Source of the DNA: Kutzneria kofuensis
GTDB taxonomy: Bacteria > Actinomycetota > Actinomycetes > Mycobacteriales > Pseudonocardiaceae
NCBI RefSeq assembly: GCF_014203355.1
Contig: NZ_JACHIR010000001.1
Span: 7,876,038 to 7,940,037 of the forward strand
Direction: 5' to 3'
Length of the DNA stretch: 64,000 nucleotides
Of the stretch, positions 17,752 to 27,000 are shown one piece after another (within the stretch, counting starts at the first letter, position 1; each line of letters starts with the position of its first letter). Both the position numbers and the translations under genes were made by a program. The notes beneath the pieces were generated by a model. That model saw only the letters and a list, made by a program, of their open reading frames with translations. It had not been told where the DNA came from and searched no databases.

Positions 17752-17990
17752 CGTTCGCTGGCGGGCCGGCAGGGACAACAGGGCGTGCGGCAGCACGTCG
17801 CGGTCGACGACGCGGTTCGAGGGATCCGGCACCGCCGCCTCCGGCGCGGCCTCGTCCGTGGGCGGCGCCGCGTCACGGTGGCGTTTCCAGTAGCGGTTGG
17901 CCTCATCGACCAGGATTCGCTTGACGTAGGCGTCCGGATTCTCGGCCCGCCGCGCGCTACGACTCCAGGCCTGAGCCCTCTTTCGCCAAC
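17752..17990 (-). pseudogene. Remnant of a SigE-family ECF sigma factor
   Basis: Reading frame with ARRAENPDAYVKRILVDEAN, then YWKRHRD, an acidic linker and DRDVLPHALLSLPARQRTV. The first part is the region-2 end (NPDAYVKRILV) and the last is the start of region 4 (LPARQRTVVVL in intact members). It stops abruptly at the RQRTV segment, where the DNA changes into the CU044_5270 remnant in another frame. Short repeats CAGCG flank the junction (near 17742-17760), consistent with deletion between microhomologies. The N-terminal half of the sigma factor is also gone; its place is taken by the overlapping 87-codon gene. Confidence 0.6.
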
Positions 17991-18220
17991 AACTCGGCGG
18001 TTTCGGCGAGGATGCGGTGGGAGATGCCGGGATCGCGGGCCTCGGCGGCGGCGACGCCGTGCCACTTGGCGACCAGGACGGTCAGGCTCGTGGTGGTCGT
18101 CGCGGTCGCGGCCTCGCGCAGCACGATGTCGCGTTCGTGCTCGAATTCCGCTTTCAGCAGGGGAGGCAGCGCCGAGCCGATGGTGTCGAGCCGGGCGAGG
18201 ACCTCGGGTGGGACGTCCAT
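17957..18220 (-). CDS. Small DUF6247-like protein
   Basis: 87 residues from the ATG at 18220 (GGAACGGAG lies four bases upstream). The pattern LPPLLKAEFEHERDIVLREA, followed by LVAKWHGVAA, resembles the short all-helical DUF6247 proteins that are abundant in Pseudonocardiales and are often found next to toxin-like or regulatory genes. No catalytic motif. The 3' end overlaps the sigma-factor remnant, so the gene may owe its present position to the same rearrangement. Family assignment is from pattern memory and is tentative. Confidence 0.5.
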   Translation of the reverse strand: MDVPPEVLARLDTIGSALPPLLKAEFEHERDIVLREAATATTTTSLTVLVAKWHGVAAAEARDPGISHRILAETAELLAKEGSGLES

Positions 18221-18326
18221 GATCTCCGTTCCGGGGAATAGCTGTTCCGAAGCGTAGGCGGCGGCGCGGCCGTCGCGGCGACGGCAAGGTTGTCCGGGCA
18301 GCGGAACGTGCCCGTGGTGTCGCCGC

Positions 18327-18920
18327 TCAGGACAGGCCGGTGATGAGCGCGTTGACGCCGAGCCGCCAGCGGCGGTCCACCGAGTGCCTCGACCCGCCGA
18401 GCCGCTGGGCGTTCTCGGCGGCGGCCATGCCCTGGACCAGGGTGAAGAAGATGAGCGCGATGTCGGTCGGGTCGCCGGTGAGCAGGCCCGCGTCGACGGC
18501 GTCCCGGACGTGCCGCACGAAGATCTTGCGCACCTTGACGCCGGCCTTGGTCTCCTCCGCCGTGGGGTCGAAGTCGGCGAACGGCCGGGCGAACATGACC
18601 TCGGCCAGCACGGGATTGGCGACGTTGAACCGGCGGAAGCCGTCGGCGAGCCGCCGGAGTCCGTCGAGCGGGTCGGCGGCGGGCGGCAGCTCGGCGAGGT
18701 CGTCGCCGAGCATCCGGAACCCCTCGAAGAAGACCGCCCGGACGATGCCGGCCTTGTCACCGAAGACCTCGTAGATCGCGGGCAGCGAGGCGCCGGCGCG
18801 GCCGGCGACGGTCCGGGTGGTCAGGCCGGCCACGCCCTCCTCGGCGAGCGCTGCGAGGGCGGCGGCCAGCCCACGCTCACGGAGGGCGTCGGTGCGCTGC
18901 TTCAACCGGGGCACGGGCAC
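18327..18920 (-). CDS. TetR-family transcriptional repressor
   Basis: 197 residues. The N-terminal helix-turn-helix has AALAALAEEGVAGLTTRTVAGRAGASLPAIYEVFGDKAGIVRAVF (residues about 18-65). The C-terminal ligand domain resembles the TetR_C group with WHG-type helices. It is divergent from the patatin-like gene, and the shared intergenic region carries near-palindromic repeats (18953-18991), the usual layout for a TetR repressor and its target. The start GTG/ATG is placed at 18920; MPVPRLKQRTDALRERG is a normal N-arm. Confidence 0.88.
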   Translation of the reverse strand: MPVPRLKQRTDALRERGLAAALAALAEEGVAGLTTRTVAGRAGASLPAIYEVFGDKAGIVRAVFFEGFRMLGDDLAELPPAADPLDGLRRLADGFRRFNVANPVLAEVMFARPFADFDPTAEETKAGVKVRKIFVRHVRDAVDAGLLTGDPTDIALIFFTLVQGMAAAENAQRLGGSRHSVDRRWRLGVNALITGLS

Positions 18921-18952
18921 GACGGTACCAGGCTGTCGCGATTGAGCTGACG

Positions 18953-18991
18953 CACGTTACGGAACAATGATACGGAACGTTGTTACACGTG
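18953..18991. promoter_or_regulatory. Repeat-bearing operator candidate between tetR and the patatin gene
   Basis: The segment contains two copies of CGGAACAATGA/CGGAACGTTGT-type repeats, at 18959-18969 and 18973-18983, flanked by outer complementary ends ACGTTAC and TTACACGT. It is an AT-richer island in the divergent promoter region. It is the likely binding site of the adjacent TetR protein and covers the start regions of both promoters. Confidence 0.45.
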
Positions 18992-19035
18992 CCACCTCCG
19001 GCTCTGGACTGTTCTGACTGCGGTATAAAGAGGCG

Positions 19036-19977
19036 GTGACCGCCTCCGTTCTGCAACTGCTGCGAGACCGCAAGGCGCAGGGAAGCACGCCCGGGAACCG
19101 CAGCGACGACGCGCGCCTGGTGCTGCTGGTCGAGGGCGGCAGCTCCCGCGGCGCCTACTCGAGCGGCATGACGATCGCCATCGAGCAGCTGGGGCTGCTG
19201 CCGGCGTTCGACGCCGTCTACGGCAGCTCCGCCGGAACGCTGAACGCGGCCTGGCTGCTGTGCGGCCGCGCCGAAGCGACCCAGCACGCGTGGTGGGATC
19301 CGCTGATCATGCGCACGACCATCAACCTGGGCAACGCCCTGCGGCTGAAACCGGTGGTGGACACCCACTTCCTCGTCCACACCGTGTACACCGAGATCAT
19401 GCCGATGGGGTTCCAGGAGATCCTCGACAACCCCGTCGAGTTCCACCCGATGGCCACCGACGCTCGCACGGGCGAGTCCGTCGACCTGTACGACCAGGTC
19501 CGCGACCAGGCCGGCGTGCAGCGGGCGCTGCGCGCCTCGACGGCGATGCCCATCCTCGCGGGGAAACCGGTCGAGATCGACGGGCGGTCCTTCGTGGACG
19601 CCGGCCTGAGCGAGGCGGTTCCGATCAGGACGGCGCTGGCCCAGCGGGCGACGCACATAGTGGCCCTGCGCACGATGCGCGCGGACGAGACCTCGTCGGC
19701 CCCGTCCCGCGGCGAGCGCCTGGTGGCGTCGCGCTGGTTCGCCCGACGCGCCCCCGGCGCCCTCGACCCGTGGCTGCGCAGCGACGTCTTCCGGGCGGAG
19801 GAGGAGCGCCTGCTGGCGACGCACCCCGCGACCCTGCAGATCCGCCCGCCGCTCGGCAGCGCGCGCATCGGCCGCACCGAACGGCGCCCACACCTGCTGC
19901 GCTCGGCCGTCGCCACGGGGCGGCAGGCGGCGCTGAGCGAACTGGCCGGCTGCGTCGAAGAGCCGCTACGCACCTAG
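19036..19977 (+). CDS. Patatin-like phospholipase (YjjU/RssA type)
   Basis: 313 residues. The oxyanion loop EGGSSRGAYSSG (33-44) and the nucleophile motif GSSAG with Ser65 are followed by the dyad aspartate Asp188 in FVDAGL. This is the complete Ser-Asp dyad of the patatin fold. After about residue 210 come a variable basic region and a C-terminal tail. The enzyme should hydrolyse phospholipid or acylglycerol esters in the cytoplasm or at the membrane; there is no signal peptide. It is controlled, by position, by the divergent TetR protein. The GTG start is 15 bases into a region with AAAGAGGCG as a possible ribosome site. Confidence 0.88.
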   Translation: MTASVLQLLRDRKAQGSTPGNRSDDARLVLLVEGGSSRGAYSSGMTIAIEQLGLLPAFDAVYGSSAGTLNAAWLLCGRAEATQHAWWDPLIMRTTINLGNALRLKPVVDTHFLVHTVYTEIMPMGFQEILDNPVEFHPMATDARTGESVDLYDQVRDQAGVQRALRASTAMPILAGKPVEIDGRSFVDAGLSEAVPIRTALAQRATHIVALRTMRADETSSAPSRGERLVASRWFARRAPGALDPWLRSDVFRAEEERLLATHPATLQIRPPLGSARIGRTERRPHLLRSAVATGRQAALSELAGCVEEPLRT

Positions 19978-20050
19978 GAGGTCGCTGGGACACGGTCCTC
20001 GCCGCCACGCTGTCCGCCCCGGCTGATCCTCGACTTCGCGACGTGAGGAC

Positions 20051-20081
20051 GCCGGGATCCCCGGGGGACGGGGATCCCGGC
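20051..20081. terminator. Strong hairpin terminator between convergent genes
   Basis: GCCGGGATCCCC (20051-20062), GGGGGAC loop, GGGGATCCCGGC (20070-20081): a 12-bp perfect stem. It lies 8 bp past the stop of the minus-strand gene ending at 20089 and 73 bp past the patatin stop, so it can serve both strands. Confidence 0.75.
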
Positions 20082-20088
20082 GGGTGCG

Positions 20089-21414
20089 TCAGCCGACGAG
20101 CGGCTGCGCGGACAGCAGGATCTGGGTCCAGCCGTGCGTGTCGACCGGGTCGGTGCCGAAGCCCTCGATGTCGGAACCGTTGAGGTCGAACGGGTTGTGG
20201 TCGAAGTACCGGTACATCGCGCCGTCGCGCGTCTGGCCGTAGTACAGGCCGTAGCCGGGGGTGACGAGCTGGTCGAAGGTGCTCCACCGGTCGGCCAGCG
20301 TGGCGCCGGTCCAGGTGTAGTCGGCGGCGATGTGGTACGAGCGCAGCACACCGGTGGTGCTGATGCCGACCAGCCAGTCGTCGCCGGAGGCGGCGATGGT
20401 GCGCATGGTGAAGCCGGTGCCGATCACGGCCCGCTGGCCGATCTGGGTGGACGCCGGCTTGGGCCGGGAGACCACATAGGACATCAGGGTGCCGTTGGCG
20501 ATGCCGTACAGGTGGCCGTGCCCGTCGTAGGTCAGCATGTCGTGCGTCCAGCCGCCGCCGAGCGCGGTGGGGGTGGCGAACTGCAGCGAGTTGCTGTTGG
20601 TGATGATGTCCACCCGGTACAGCTGGCCGGCGGGCGAGGTCACCAGCAAAGTGTTGAAGTTCAGCGTGGCCAACGTCTTCGGCACGAAGCCGAGGTTGTC
20701 GGTGGAGACGACGGTCTTGGTCCGGTCGCCGGTCTGCGAGTTGATGGTGGAGTAGGTGAGCCGACCGTCGGACAGCGCGCCGTAGATCGACACGGTGACG
20801 GCGCCGGGGCCGCTCAGCTCGTCGACGATGCGCTGCGCGTCCAGGGTCTGCTTGGCGTACCGGTCGGGGTAGGCCGACCGCTGCACCTTCTGGCAGACGT
20901 CGCCGATGTCAGCGGTGCGCCAGCTGCCGTTGGGGTAGACGCGCTCCATCTCGTCGAGGAACGCGTTGGTGGCCCAGCTCGGGTCGAGCCGGTCGTCCCG
21001 CGAGCCCCAGGCGTCGATCTGCTGGAACAGGCCGATGCTGCTGCTGCCGTCGCCGGCCGCCCCGCTGATGTTCTCGATGGTGGACTCGACGATGGTGGTG
21101 GTGATCGCGATGACCGCGGCCCGCTCGTCGAGCCCACGCTTCTGCACGGCGTCGATGACGGCGCGGGCGCACGACACCCGGTAGGCGGTCATCGAGTTCT
21201 TCAGGCCCTGGGTGAGCACGCCGTTGAGCTTGCTGGCGGCCTGGCCGTCGGCCGACGTCGGCGCGCCGTCGCACGGCTCGGTCTGGTAGGCGGCGACCTG
21301 GGCGACGCGGGCCCGGACGAAGTCGTCGGAATCGGTGGCGGCCTGGGCGGTGCCGGCGGTCAGCGCCGTCAGCGCGGCGGCCGCGAGGGCGAAGGTTCTT
21401 GCTGCGAAACGCAA
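20089..21414 (-). CDS. Secreted lysozyme-like domain fused to a tachylectin-like beta-propeller
   Basis: 441 residues from a TTG at 21414, chosen because AGGAG lies five bases upstream and a signal peptide follows at once (RFAARTFALAAAALTALTAG, cut after AQA). Residues about 30-190 have the transglycosylase/goose-lysozyme-like segment TTTIVESTIENISG followed by SSSIGLFQQIDAWG, the E-(S)-x-x-N and GLFQ pattern of these folds. Residues about 200-440 are a tachylectin-2-like five-bladed propeller with repeated GHGHLYGI-type and GLYYGQTRDGAMYRYF segments. It probably binds and cuts cell-wall material outside the cell. The propeller is closely related to that of the neighbouring gene at 21482. Confidence 0.78.
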   Translation of the reverse strand: MRFAARTFALAAAALTALTAGTAQAATDSDDFVRARVAQVAAYQTEPCDGAPTSADGQAASKLNGVLTQGLKNSMTAYRVSCARAVIDAVQKRGLDERAAVIAITTTIVESTIENISGAAGDGSSSIGLFQQIDAWGSRDDRLDPSWATNAFLDEMERVYPNGSWRTADIGDVCQKVQRSAYPDRYAKQTLDAQRIVDELSGPGAVTVSIYGALSDGRLTYSTINSQTGDRTKTVVSTDNLGFVPKTLATLNFNTLLVTSPAGQLYRVDIITNSNSLQFATPTALGGGWTHDMLTYDGHGHLYGIANGTLMSYVVSRPKPASTQIGQRAVIGTGFTMRTIAASGDDWLVGISTTGVLRSYHIAADYTWTGATLADRWSTFDQLVTPGYGLYYGQTRDGAMYRYFDHNPFDLNGSDIEGFGTDPVDTHGWTQILLSAQPLVG

Positions 21415-21435
21415 AGCGGACTCCTGGGTGCGGAC

Positions 21436-21465
21436 GGCGCCGCGGCCGGCGTTGGCCGCGGCGCC
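21436..21465 (-). terminator. GC-rich hairpin between two secreted-protein genes
   Basis: GGCGCCGCGGCC (21436-21447), GGCGTT loop, GGCCGCGGCGCC (21454-21465): a 12-bp perfect stem 17 bp after the stop of the gene ending at 21482. It separates transcription of the two tachylectin-like genes, or attenuates read-through between them. Confidence 0.65.
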
Positions 21466-21481
21466 GCGTTGATGGTGGAGG

Positions 21482-22816
21482 TCAGGCGCCGGGCGGCGAG
21501 ACGTAGCCGGAGATCGGCTGGTCGTTGTTCGCACCGGAACGGGCGGTGTCGGGATCGATGACCCGCCGGCTCACCTGCTGGCTGACGTTGCCGCCGACCA
21601 CGGTCAGCGTCCCGTCCGGGTGGACCGCGGTCACCACGTCGACGTGCCCGCCGACCTGGCCGTCGGGCTGGCCGTAGATCACCCAGTCACCGGGCTTCGG
21701 GCTGCCGTGGGTGCTGCTGGAGCGCCACTTGAACAGGTTGTGGTCCACGCCCCACTTGCCCAGGCCACGCGCGACGAAGGTGCTGCGCGGCACGCCGGAC
21801 ACCCCGGCCGTCGCCCAGGTCCAGGTGGCGAACATCGCGCACCAGTCGAGCCGGCCGCCGTCGCAGGCCTCGTTGTACTTGTCGCACTGCGCCTCGGGGG
21901 TGCCGACCTCGCCGGTGGCCGCCGCGACGATCTTGCCGCGCAGCGGGTTGGCCGGCGGCTTGGCGGTGCAGGTGCTCGGGTCGGCCGAGAGCAGGATCTG
22001 CGTCCAGCCGCGGGAGGCGACCGGGTCGTCCAGGTGGTACGTGATGTCCGTGCCGCGACCGTCGGCCGGGTCGGCGTCCTCGTACCAGTACATGGCGCCG
22101 TCGGGGTTCTTGCCGTAGTACAGGCCGCCGCCGGGCGAGACCAGGTTCGCGAAGCTCTGCCAGCCGGCGTCGTCGAGCTGGGCGCGGGTGTAGCCGCCGG
22201 ACGCGGTCACGGCGTAGCTGATCAGCTGGCCGTCCGAGGCGGTGGCGATGAGCCGGTCGTCGGCCGCCGCGGCCAGCGTCTTCAGGTAGAACCCGCCGCT
22301 GCCGATCTCCACGCGCTGCCCGATCTGCAGCGGGCCCGGCTTGCCGTTCTGGGCGGACATCAGGTACTGCAGCAGCACCCCGGCGGAGGTGGTGCCGTAG
22401 ATGTGGCCGTGACCGTCGTAGGTCAGCAGGGTGTGGGTCCAGCCGTGCTGCAGGTCGATCGGGTCGTTGAAGGTCAGGCTGGTGGCGTTCGTGATCACGT
22501 CGATCCGGTAGAGCACGCCGGCGGTGGACGTGACCAGAACGGTGTTGCCGTTCAGCGTCGCCATCGCCTTCGGCGTGAAGCCGATCGACCGGCTGGACGT
22601 GATGACGTGCACGATGTTGCCGTTGTCCGGGTCGATCGCGGTGTAGGTCAGGCGGCCGTCGGCGAGCACGCCGTAGACCGAGACGTTGGCCGAGCAGGTC
22701 GCGTCGGCGTGGGCGGGCGGGCTCTGCACGGCGACCGCCGTGACGCAGCCGAGCGCGACCGCGAGGGCGACGACGGCCGCTCGGGCCCGTCTGAACAATG
22801 CCGGTAGTGCGGGCAT
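21482..22816 (-). CDS. Secreted tachylectin-like beta-propeller fused to a CHAP amidase/endopeptidase domain
   Basis: 444 residues from the ATG at 22816. Signal peptide: ALFRRARAAVVALAVALG, cut near AHA-DAT. Residues about 40-290 are a tachylectin-2-like propeller (NVSVYGVLADGRLTY, HGWTHTLLTYDGHGHIYGTT, GGLYYGKNPDGAMYWYED). Residues about 300-444 are a CHAP domain with the catalytic cysteine in DGGRLDWCAMFATW, the histidine in GGHVDVVTAV and the third residue in VVGGNVS. CHAP enzymes cut peptidoglycan stem peptides or cross-bridges. Compared with the gene at 20089, the propeller is conserved but the catalytic domain is on the other end and of another type, so a lectin module has been shuffled between two wall hydrolases. 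Confidence 0.85.
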   Translation of the reverse strand: MPALPALFRRARAAVVALAVALGCVTAVAVQSPPAHADATCSANVSVYGVLADGRLTYTAIDPDNGNIVHVITSSRSIGFTPKAMATLNGNTVLVTSTAGVLYRIDVITNATSLTFNDPIDLQHGWTHTLLTYDGHGHIYGTTSAGVLLQYLMSAQNGKPGPLQIGQRVEIGSGGFYLKTLAAAADDRLIATASDGQLISYAVTASGGYTRAQLDDAGWQSFANLVSPGGGLYYGKNPDGAMYWYEDADPADGRGTDITYHLDDPVASRGWTQILLSADPSTCTAKPPANPLRGKIVAAATGEVGTPEAQCDKYNEACDGGRLDWCAMFATWTWATAGVSGVPRSTFVARGLGKWGVDHNLFKWRSSSTHGSPKPGDWVIYGQPDGQVGGHVDVVTAVHPDGTLTVVGGNVSQQVSRRVIDPDTARSGANNDQPISGYVSPPGA

Positions 22817-22854
22817 GGTGGGGCCTTTCGAGAATCGGGATTTCACAATTCGGC

Positions 22855-23868
22855 TCAGTCGCCGGTGCTGGTGCAGGTCCACTTCAGCGCGCCGTACTGG
22901 TACGCCTTGCCGAAGACGGTGTCGTCGTCGCCGACCACGTAGGTGCCGGCGTCGTCGGTGACGCCGTCGGGCAGCGGCAGGTCGGCGAGGAAGGTGGTGC
23001 CCGACCACACGGCGGGCGGCCCGACCAGGTCGCCGCGGTCGCCGGCGATCAGCCCGTGGGCGTTGACGGCCTGCGCGGTCCCGCCGTTGTCGATCGGACG
23101 GGCGGCCGCGGGGTCGGTCCACAGCAGCGACTGCGACTCCGGCCAGGACTCGACCTTCGTGCCGATCACCCTGCCGGCGCGGACGGCCGCGACCATCGTC
23201 GGGTACTCGGCGGCCAGCGGGATGATCCGGCCGTTGCGCCACAGGTGCGCCGGATTGCTGGCGCCGTCGTAGAGCAGCACGGTGCCGTCGTCGTCGAGGT
23301 CCTTGCCCGACCCGTACGGGGTGTCGATGACGGTCGGCCCGGCCGCCAGCGTCGACCAGAGCAGCGAGACCTCATGCCCGTCCTTCACGGCATGACCACG
23401 GGCCAGCACGTCGCCGCGTTCGTTCAGCGCGACCGCGTAGTCGGTCACGTAGCCGGCGGGCGACGGCAGGTAGCTGAGCGTGCCGTGGCCGGTGTGGCCG
23501 CCCGCGTACAGGAAGGCGCCCGTGCGGTCGGTGCTGCGCTGGTGGCCGGACACCAGCACGGTGCCGGCCGAGTTCTCGTCGACGACCTGCGGGTACGTGA
23601 AGTCGGCGAACTCGTCGACCACGCGCGGCTGCCCGTTGGTCCAGAGCACCACCACGCCGCTGTCGCTGGTGTTCGACAGCACCCAGCCGGAGTAGTTGCC
23701 GTGGCTGTCGGTGCCCGTCACGGTCGTGTGCCGCTCGTCGTAGCCGGCCGGCGCCGCCACCTTGGCCACGTGCCAGTCGCAGGTTTCGGCTGCGGCCACG
23801 GCGGGTGTCGCCGTGCCGGCCCCCAACGCGAGCAGCACTGTCGCGAGCACGGCTGTTCGTCTGTGCAT
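22855..23868 (-). CDS. Secreted protein with HAF/kelch-like beta-propeller repeats
   Basis: 337 residues from the ATG at 23868, preceded by AAGGGGGACATCGA. Signal peptide with HRRTAVLATVLLALGAGTATPAVAAA. The mature part consists of repeats of about 45 residues of the type G-x-x-LLW-(T/S)-x-G-(x)n-V (VVLWTNGQPRVVDEF, HLWRNGRIIPL, SLLWTDPAAARPI, PAVWSGTTFLADL), like the HAF repeats of extracellular propellers. A cysteine pair near the two ends (CDW, WTCTS) may close the ring. There is no catalytic motif. It is the first of three secreted-protein genes in a row on the minus strand, transcribed away from the STAND gene. Confidence 0.72.
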   Translation of the reverse strand: MHRRTAVLATVLLALGAGTATPAVAAAETCDWHVAKVAAPAGYDERHTTVTGTDSHGNYSGWVLSNTSDSGVVVLWTNGQPRVVDEFADFTYPQVVDENSAGTVLVSGHQRSTDRTGAFLYAGGHTGHGTLSYLPSPAGYVTDYAVALNERGDVLARGHAVKDGHEVSLLWSTLAAGPTVIDTPYGSGKDLDDDGTVLLYDGASNPAHLWRNGRIIPLAAEYPTMVAAVRAGRVIGTKVESWPESQSLLWTDPAAARPIDNGGTAQAVNAHGLIAGDRGDLVGPPAVWSGTTFLADLPLPDGVTDDAGTYVVGDDDTVFGKAYQYGALKWTCTSTGD

Positions 23869-24024
23869 TCGATGTCCCCCTTGCGGAAGCCCTCGGTTCC
23901 CCTCACCTGACCGGGGGCTGCGCAACGGTGTAGCGCTTCGGCGTTGTCAGGCGCCGGGCGTTGGACGCCGGACACCAACACCCGGACAATGTCGAGGCCA
24001 CGCCGGGCAAGGGCTGGGGGGAAC

Positions 24025-27000
24025 ATGCCGCGTGCCGAACGACCGCTGGAGCTGGACGGCTCCGCGCTCGCCGAATTCGCCGCCGACCTGCGGAAACTGC
24101 GGGAACAGGCGGGCCGCCCGCCGTACCGGGAGCTGGCCGCACGGGCGCATTTCTCGCACACGACGTTGTCCGACGCCGCCGGCGGCCGCCGCGTGCCGAG
24201 CCTCGCGGTCACGCTGGCGTTCGTGCGCTGCTGCGGCGGCGACGCGGCCGAATGGGAACGACGCTGGCGCGCGCTCCGCGCCGAGTTGGACGCCCGGTCC
24301 GCCGCGCCGGACGACGCCGTCGCGGGGGCCCCGTACGTCGGGTTGGCCAGCTACGAGGTCGCCGACGCCGATCGGTACGTCGGCCGCGAGCAGCTGGTGT
24401 CGGACCTGGCCGCCCGGGTGCGCCGGCAGCCGTTCACGGCGGTGTTCGGGCCGTCCGGCTCGGGCAAGTCGTCGGCGCTGCGGGCCGGCCTGATCCCGGC
24501 GCTGTCCGGGGACCGGCGGGTCGTCCTGTGCACGCCCGGCGCCGACCCGATGGCCGCCCTCGACGGCACGGCGGACGCGGACGTGATCGTCGTCGACCAG
24601 TTCGAGGAGCTGTTCACGCTCTGCGGCGACGAGTCCGAGCGCGAGCGGTTCATCGCCGCGCTGCTCGACGCCGCCGACGAGCGCCACGTGGTGATCGGGG
24701 TGCGCGCGGACTTCTATCCGCACTGCGCGCAGCACTCCGGCCTGGTGGCGGCCATGCGGGACGCGCAGGTGACCGTGGGCCCGATGACCACGGACGAGCT
24801 GCGGCGCGCGATCGTCGCGCCGGCGGCGAGGGCCCAGTGCAGCGTCGAGGGCGCGCTGCTGGCCACCCTGATGTCGGAGGCGGCGGGCCGGCCGGCCATC
24901 CTGCCGCTGCTGTCCCACGCCCTGCTGGAGACGTGGCGTCGGCGCGCCGGCGCGAAGCTCACCCTGGCCGGGTACGAGAGCGCGGGCGGCATCGCGCACG
25001 CGCTGGCGCGGACGGCCGACAGCGTGTTCGACGGCTTCAGCAACGCGCAGCAGAAGATCGCCCGGGACCTGTTCGTACGACTGTGCGTGCTGGGGGAGGG
25101 CACCGAGGACACGCGCCGCCGCGTGCCCAGGGCCGAGCTCGACCAGGGCGCCGACCACGACACCGTGATCGCCCGGCTGGTCGACGCCCGACTGGTCGTC
25201 GCCGACCGGGAGTCGGTGGAGATCACCCACGAGGCGCTGATCCGCAGCTGGCCCCGGCTGGGCCGGTGGCTGACCGAGGGCCGGGACGGCCTGCGGATCC
25301 ATCGGATGCTGACCGAGGCCACCGCGACGTGGGAGGCGATGGACCGGGATCCGTCGACGCTGTACCGCGGGGCGCGGCTGGAGCAGGCCCTGCAGTGGCG
25401 CGAGACGGCCGAGTCCTCGCTGTCCGAGCGGGAACGCCAGTTCCTGGACGCCGGCGAGCGTGGCCGGCACGCCGAGCTCGCGGTGACCCGGCGGCGGACC
25501 CGGCGATTACGGCTGCTGATGGCCGCTGTCGTCGTGTGCGCCCTCGTCGCCGCCGTCGCGGCGGTGGTGGCCGGCACGGAGCGGACCACCGCGCTCCGCC
25601 AGCGTGACGACGCGCTGTTCCAACAGGTTCTGGCGGAATCGGACTGGTTGCGGGACCGGGACCCGTCGCTGTCCGCACAGCTGGCGCTCGTCGCCCGCCG
25701 GATGCGCCCGACCGACGACTCCGTGCGCACCCGACTGCTCAGCACCCAGACCGCCACCCTCGCGACCAGTGTCGGCAGCCACGGCGGCAACGTCTACTCG
25801 GCGTCGTTCAGCCCGGACGGCGCGATCCTCGCCTCGGGCGGCGCCGACGACGTCGTGCGGCTCTGGGGCCTGCGCACCTCGTCCGGCCGCGCGGAGTCGC
25901 TCGGGACGCTGCCCAACGACCAGGGCGGCTGGCTCAGCGCGGTCGTGTTCAGCCCGGTCGGTCCCGTGCTGGCCACCACCGGCAAGGCCGGCACCGTGCA
26001 GCTGTGGGACGTCACCGACCCGAAACGACCCACCCGGTTCGGCGCGCCGATCGCCGCCATCGGCGGCAGCGTCTACTCGGTGGCGTTCAGCTCGGACGGC
26101 CGGTTGCTCGCGACGGCGAACAACGACGGCACCATCGGGCTGTGGAACGTCGCCGACCCCGCGGCGCCTCGGTCCGTCGCCGTGTTCCACGGCCACGCCG
26201 GCGTGGTGGCGTCGGTCGCGTTCAGCTCCGACGGCCGGCTGCTCGTCTCCGGCGGTGGCGACAAGACGGTCCGGCTGTGGGACCTGCGGGACCTGGAACA
26301 CCCCGTCCCGTTGCACGATCCCATGGGCGGCCCCGACCTGCTCGTGCACTCCGTGGCGATCAGCCCCGACAACCGGTACGTCGCGGCGGGCAGCCTGGAC
26401 GGCACCGTGCGGATCTGGGACGTCGCCACCGGCGCGCCGGCCGGCGTCCCGCTGACCGGGCACACCGCCGCCGTCTGGATGGTGGCGTTCAGCCACGACG
26501 GGTCGATGCTCGCGAGCGGCAGCACCGACGGCACGGCCCGGCTGTGGAACATGTCCGATCCGGCCCACCCGGCGCCGCTGCCCCGGGCCACCGCCGGCGG
26601 GGACGTCTACACCGTCGCCTTCGCCCCCGACGACACCCGCCTGGTCACCGGGAGCTCGGACGGCGTCGTCCAGCTGTGGTCGCTGCCCGGTGGAGTGCTG
26701 CTCGGGCACCGCAGCACCGTGGACGCCGTCGCCTTCCGGCACGACGGCGGGCTCCTCGCCACCGGCGGCCTCGACGGCGCCGTGCGGCTGTGGCTCACCA
26801 AGGACCGGGGGCGGCCGCGGCTCGCCGCCGAGATCCCGCCGCCCGCCGGGCCGGCGGCGGTCTGCAACACCGACTGCACCGACATCGAGATGAGCTCCGA
26901 CGGGCGGGTGCTGGCCGTGTTGAGCCAGGCCAAGGTCCTCCGGCTCTGGGACATCAGCACGCCCACCCGGCCGGTGCCGCTGGGCGACGGGTTCACCGTC

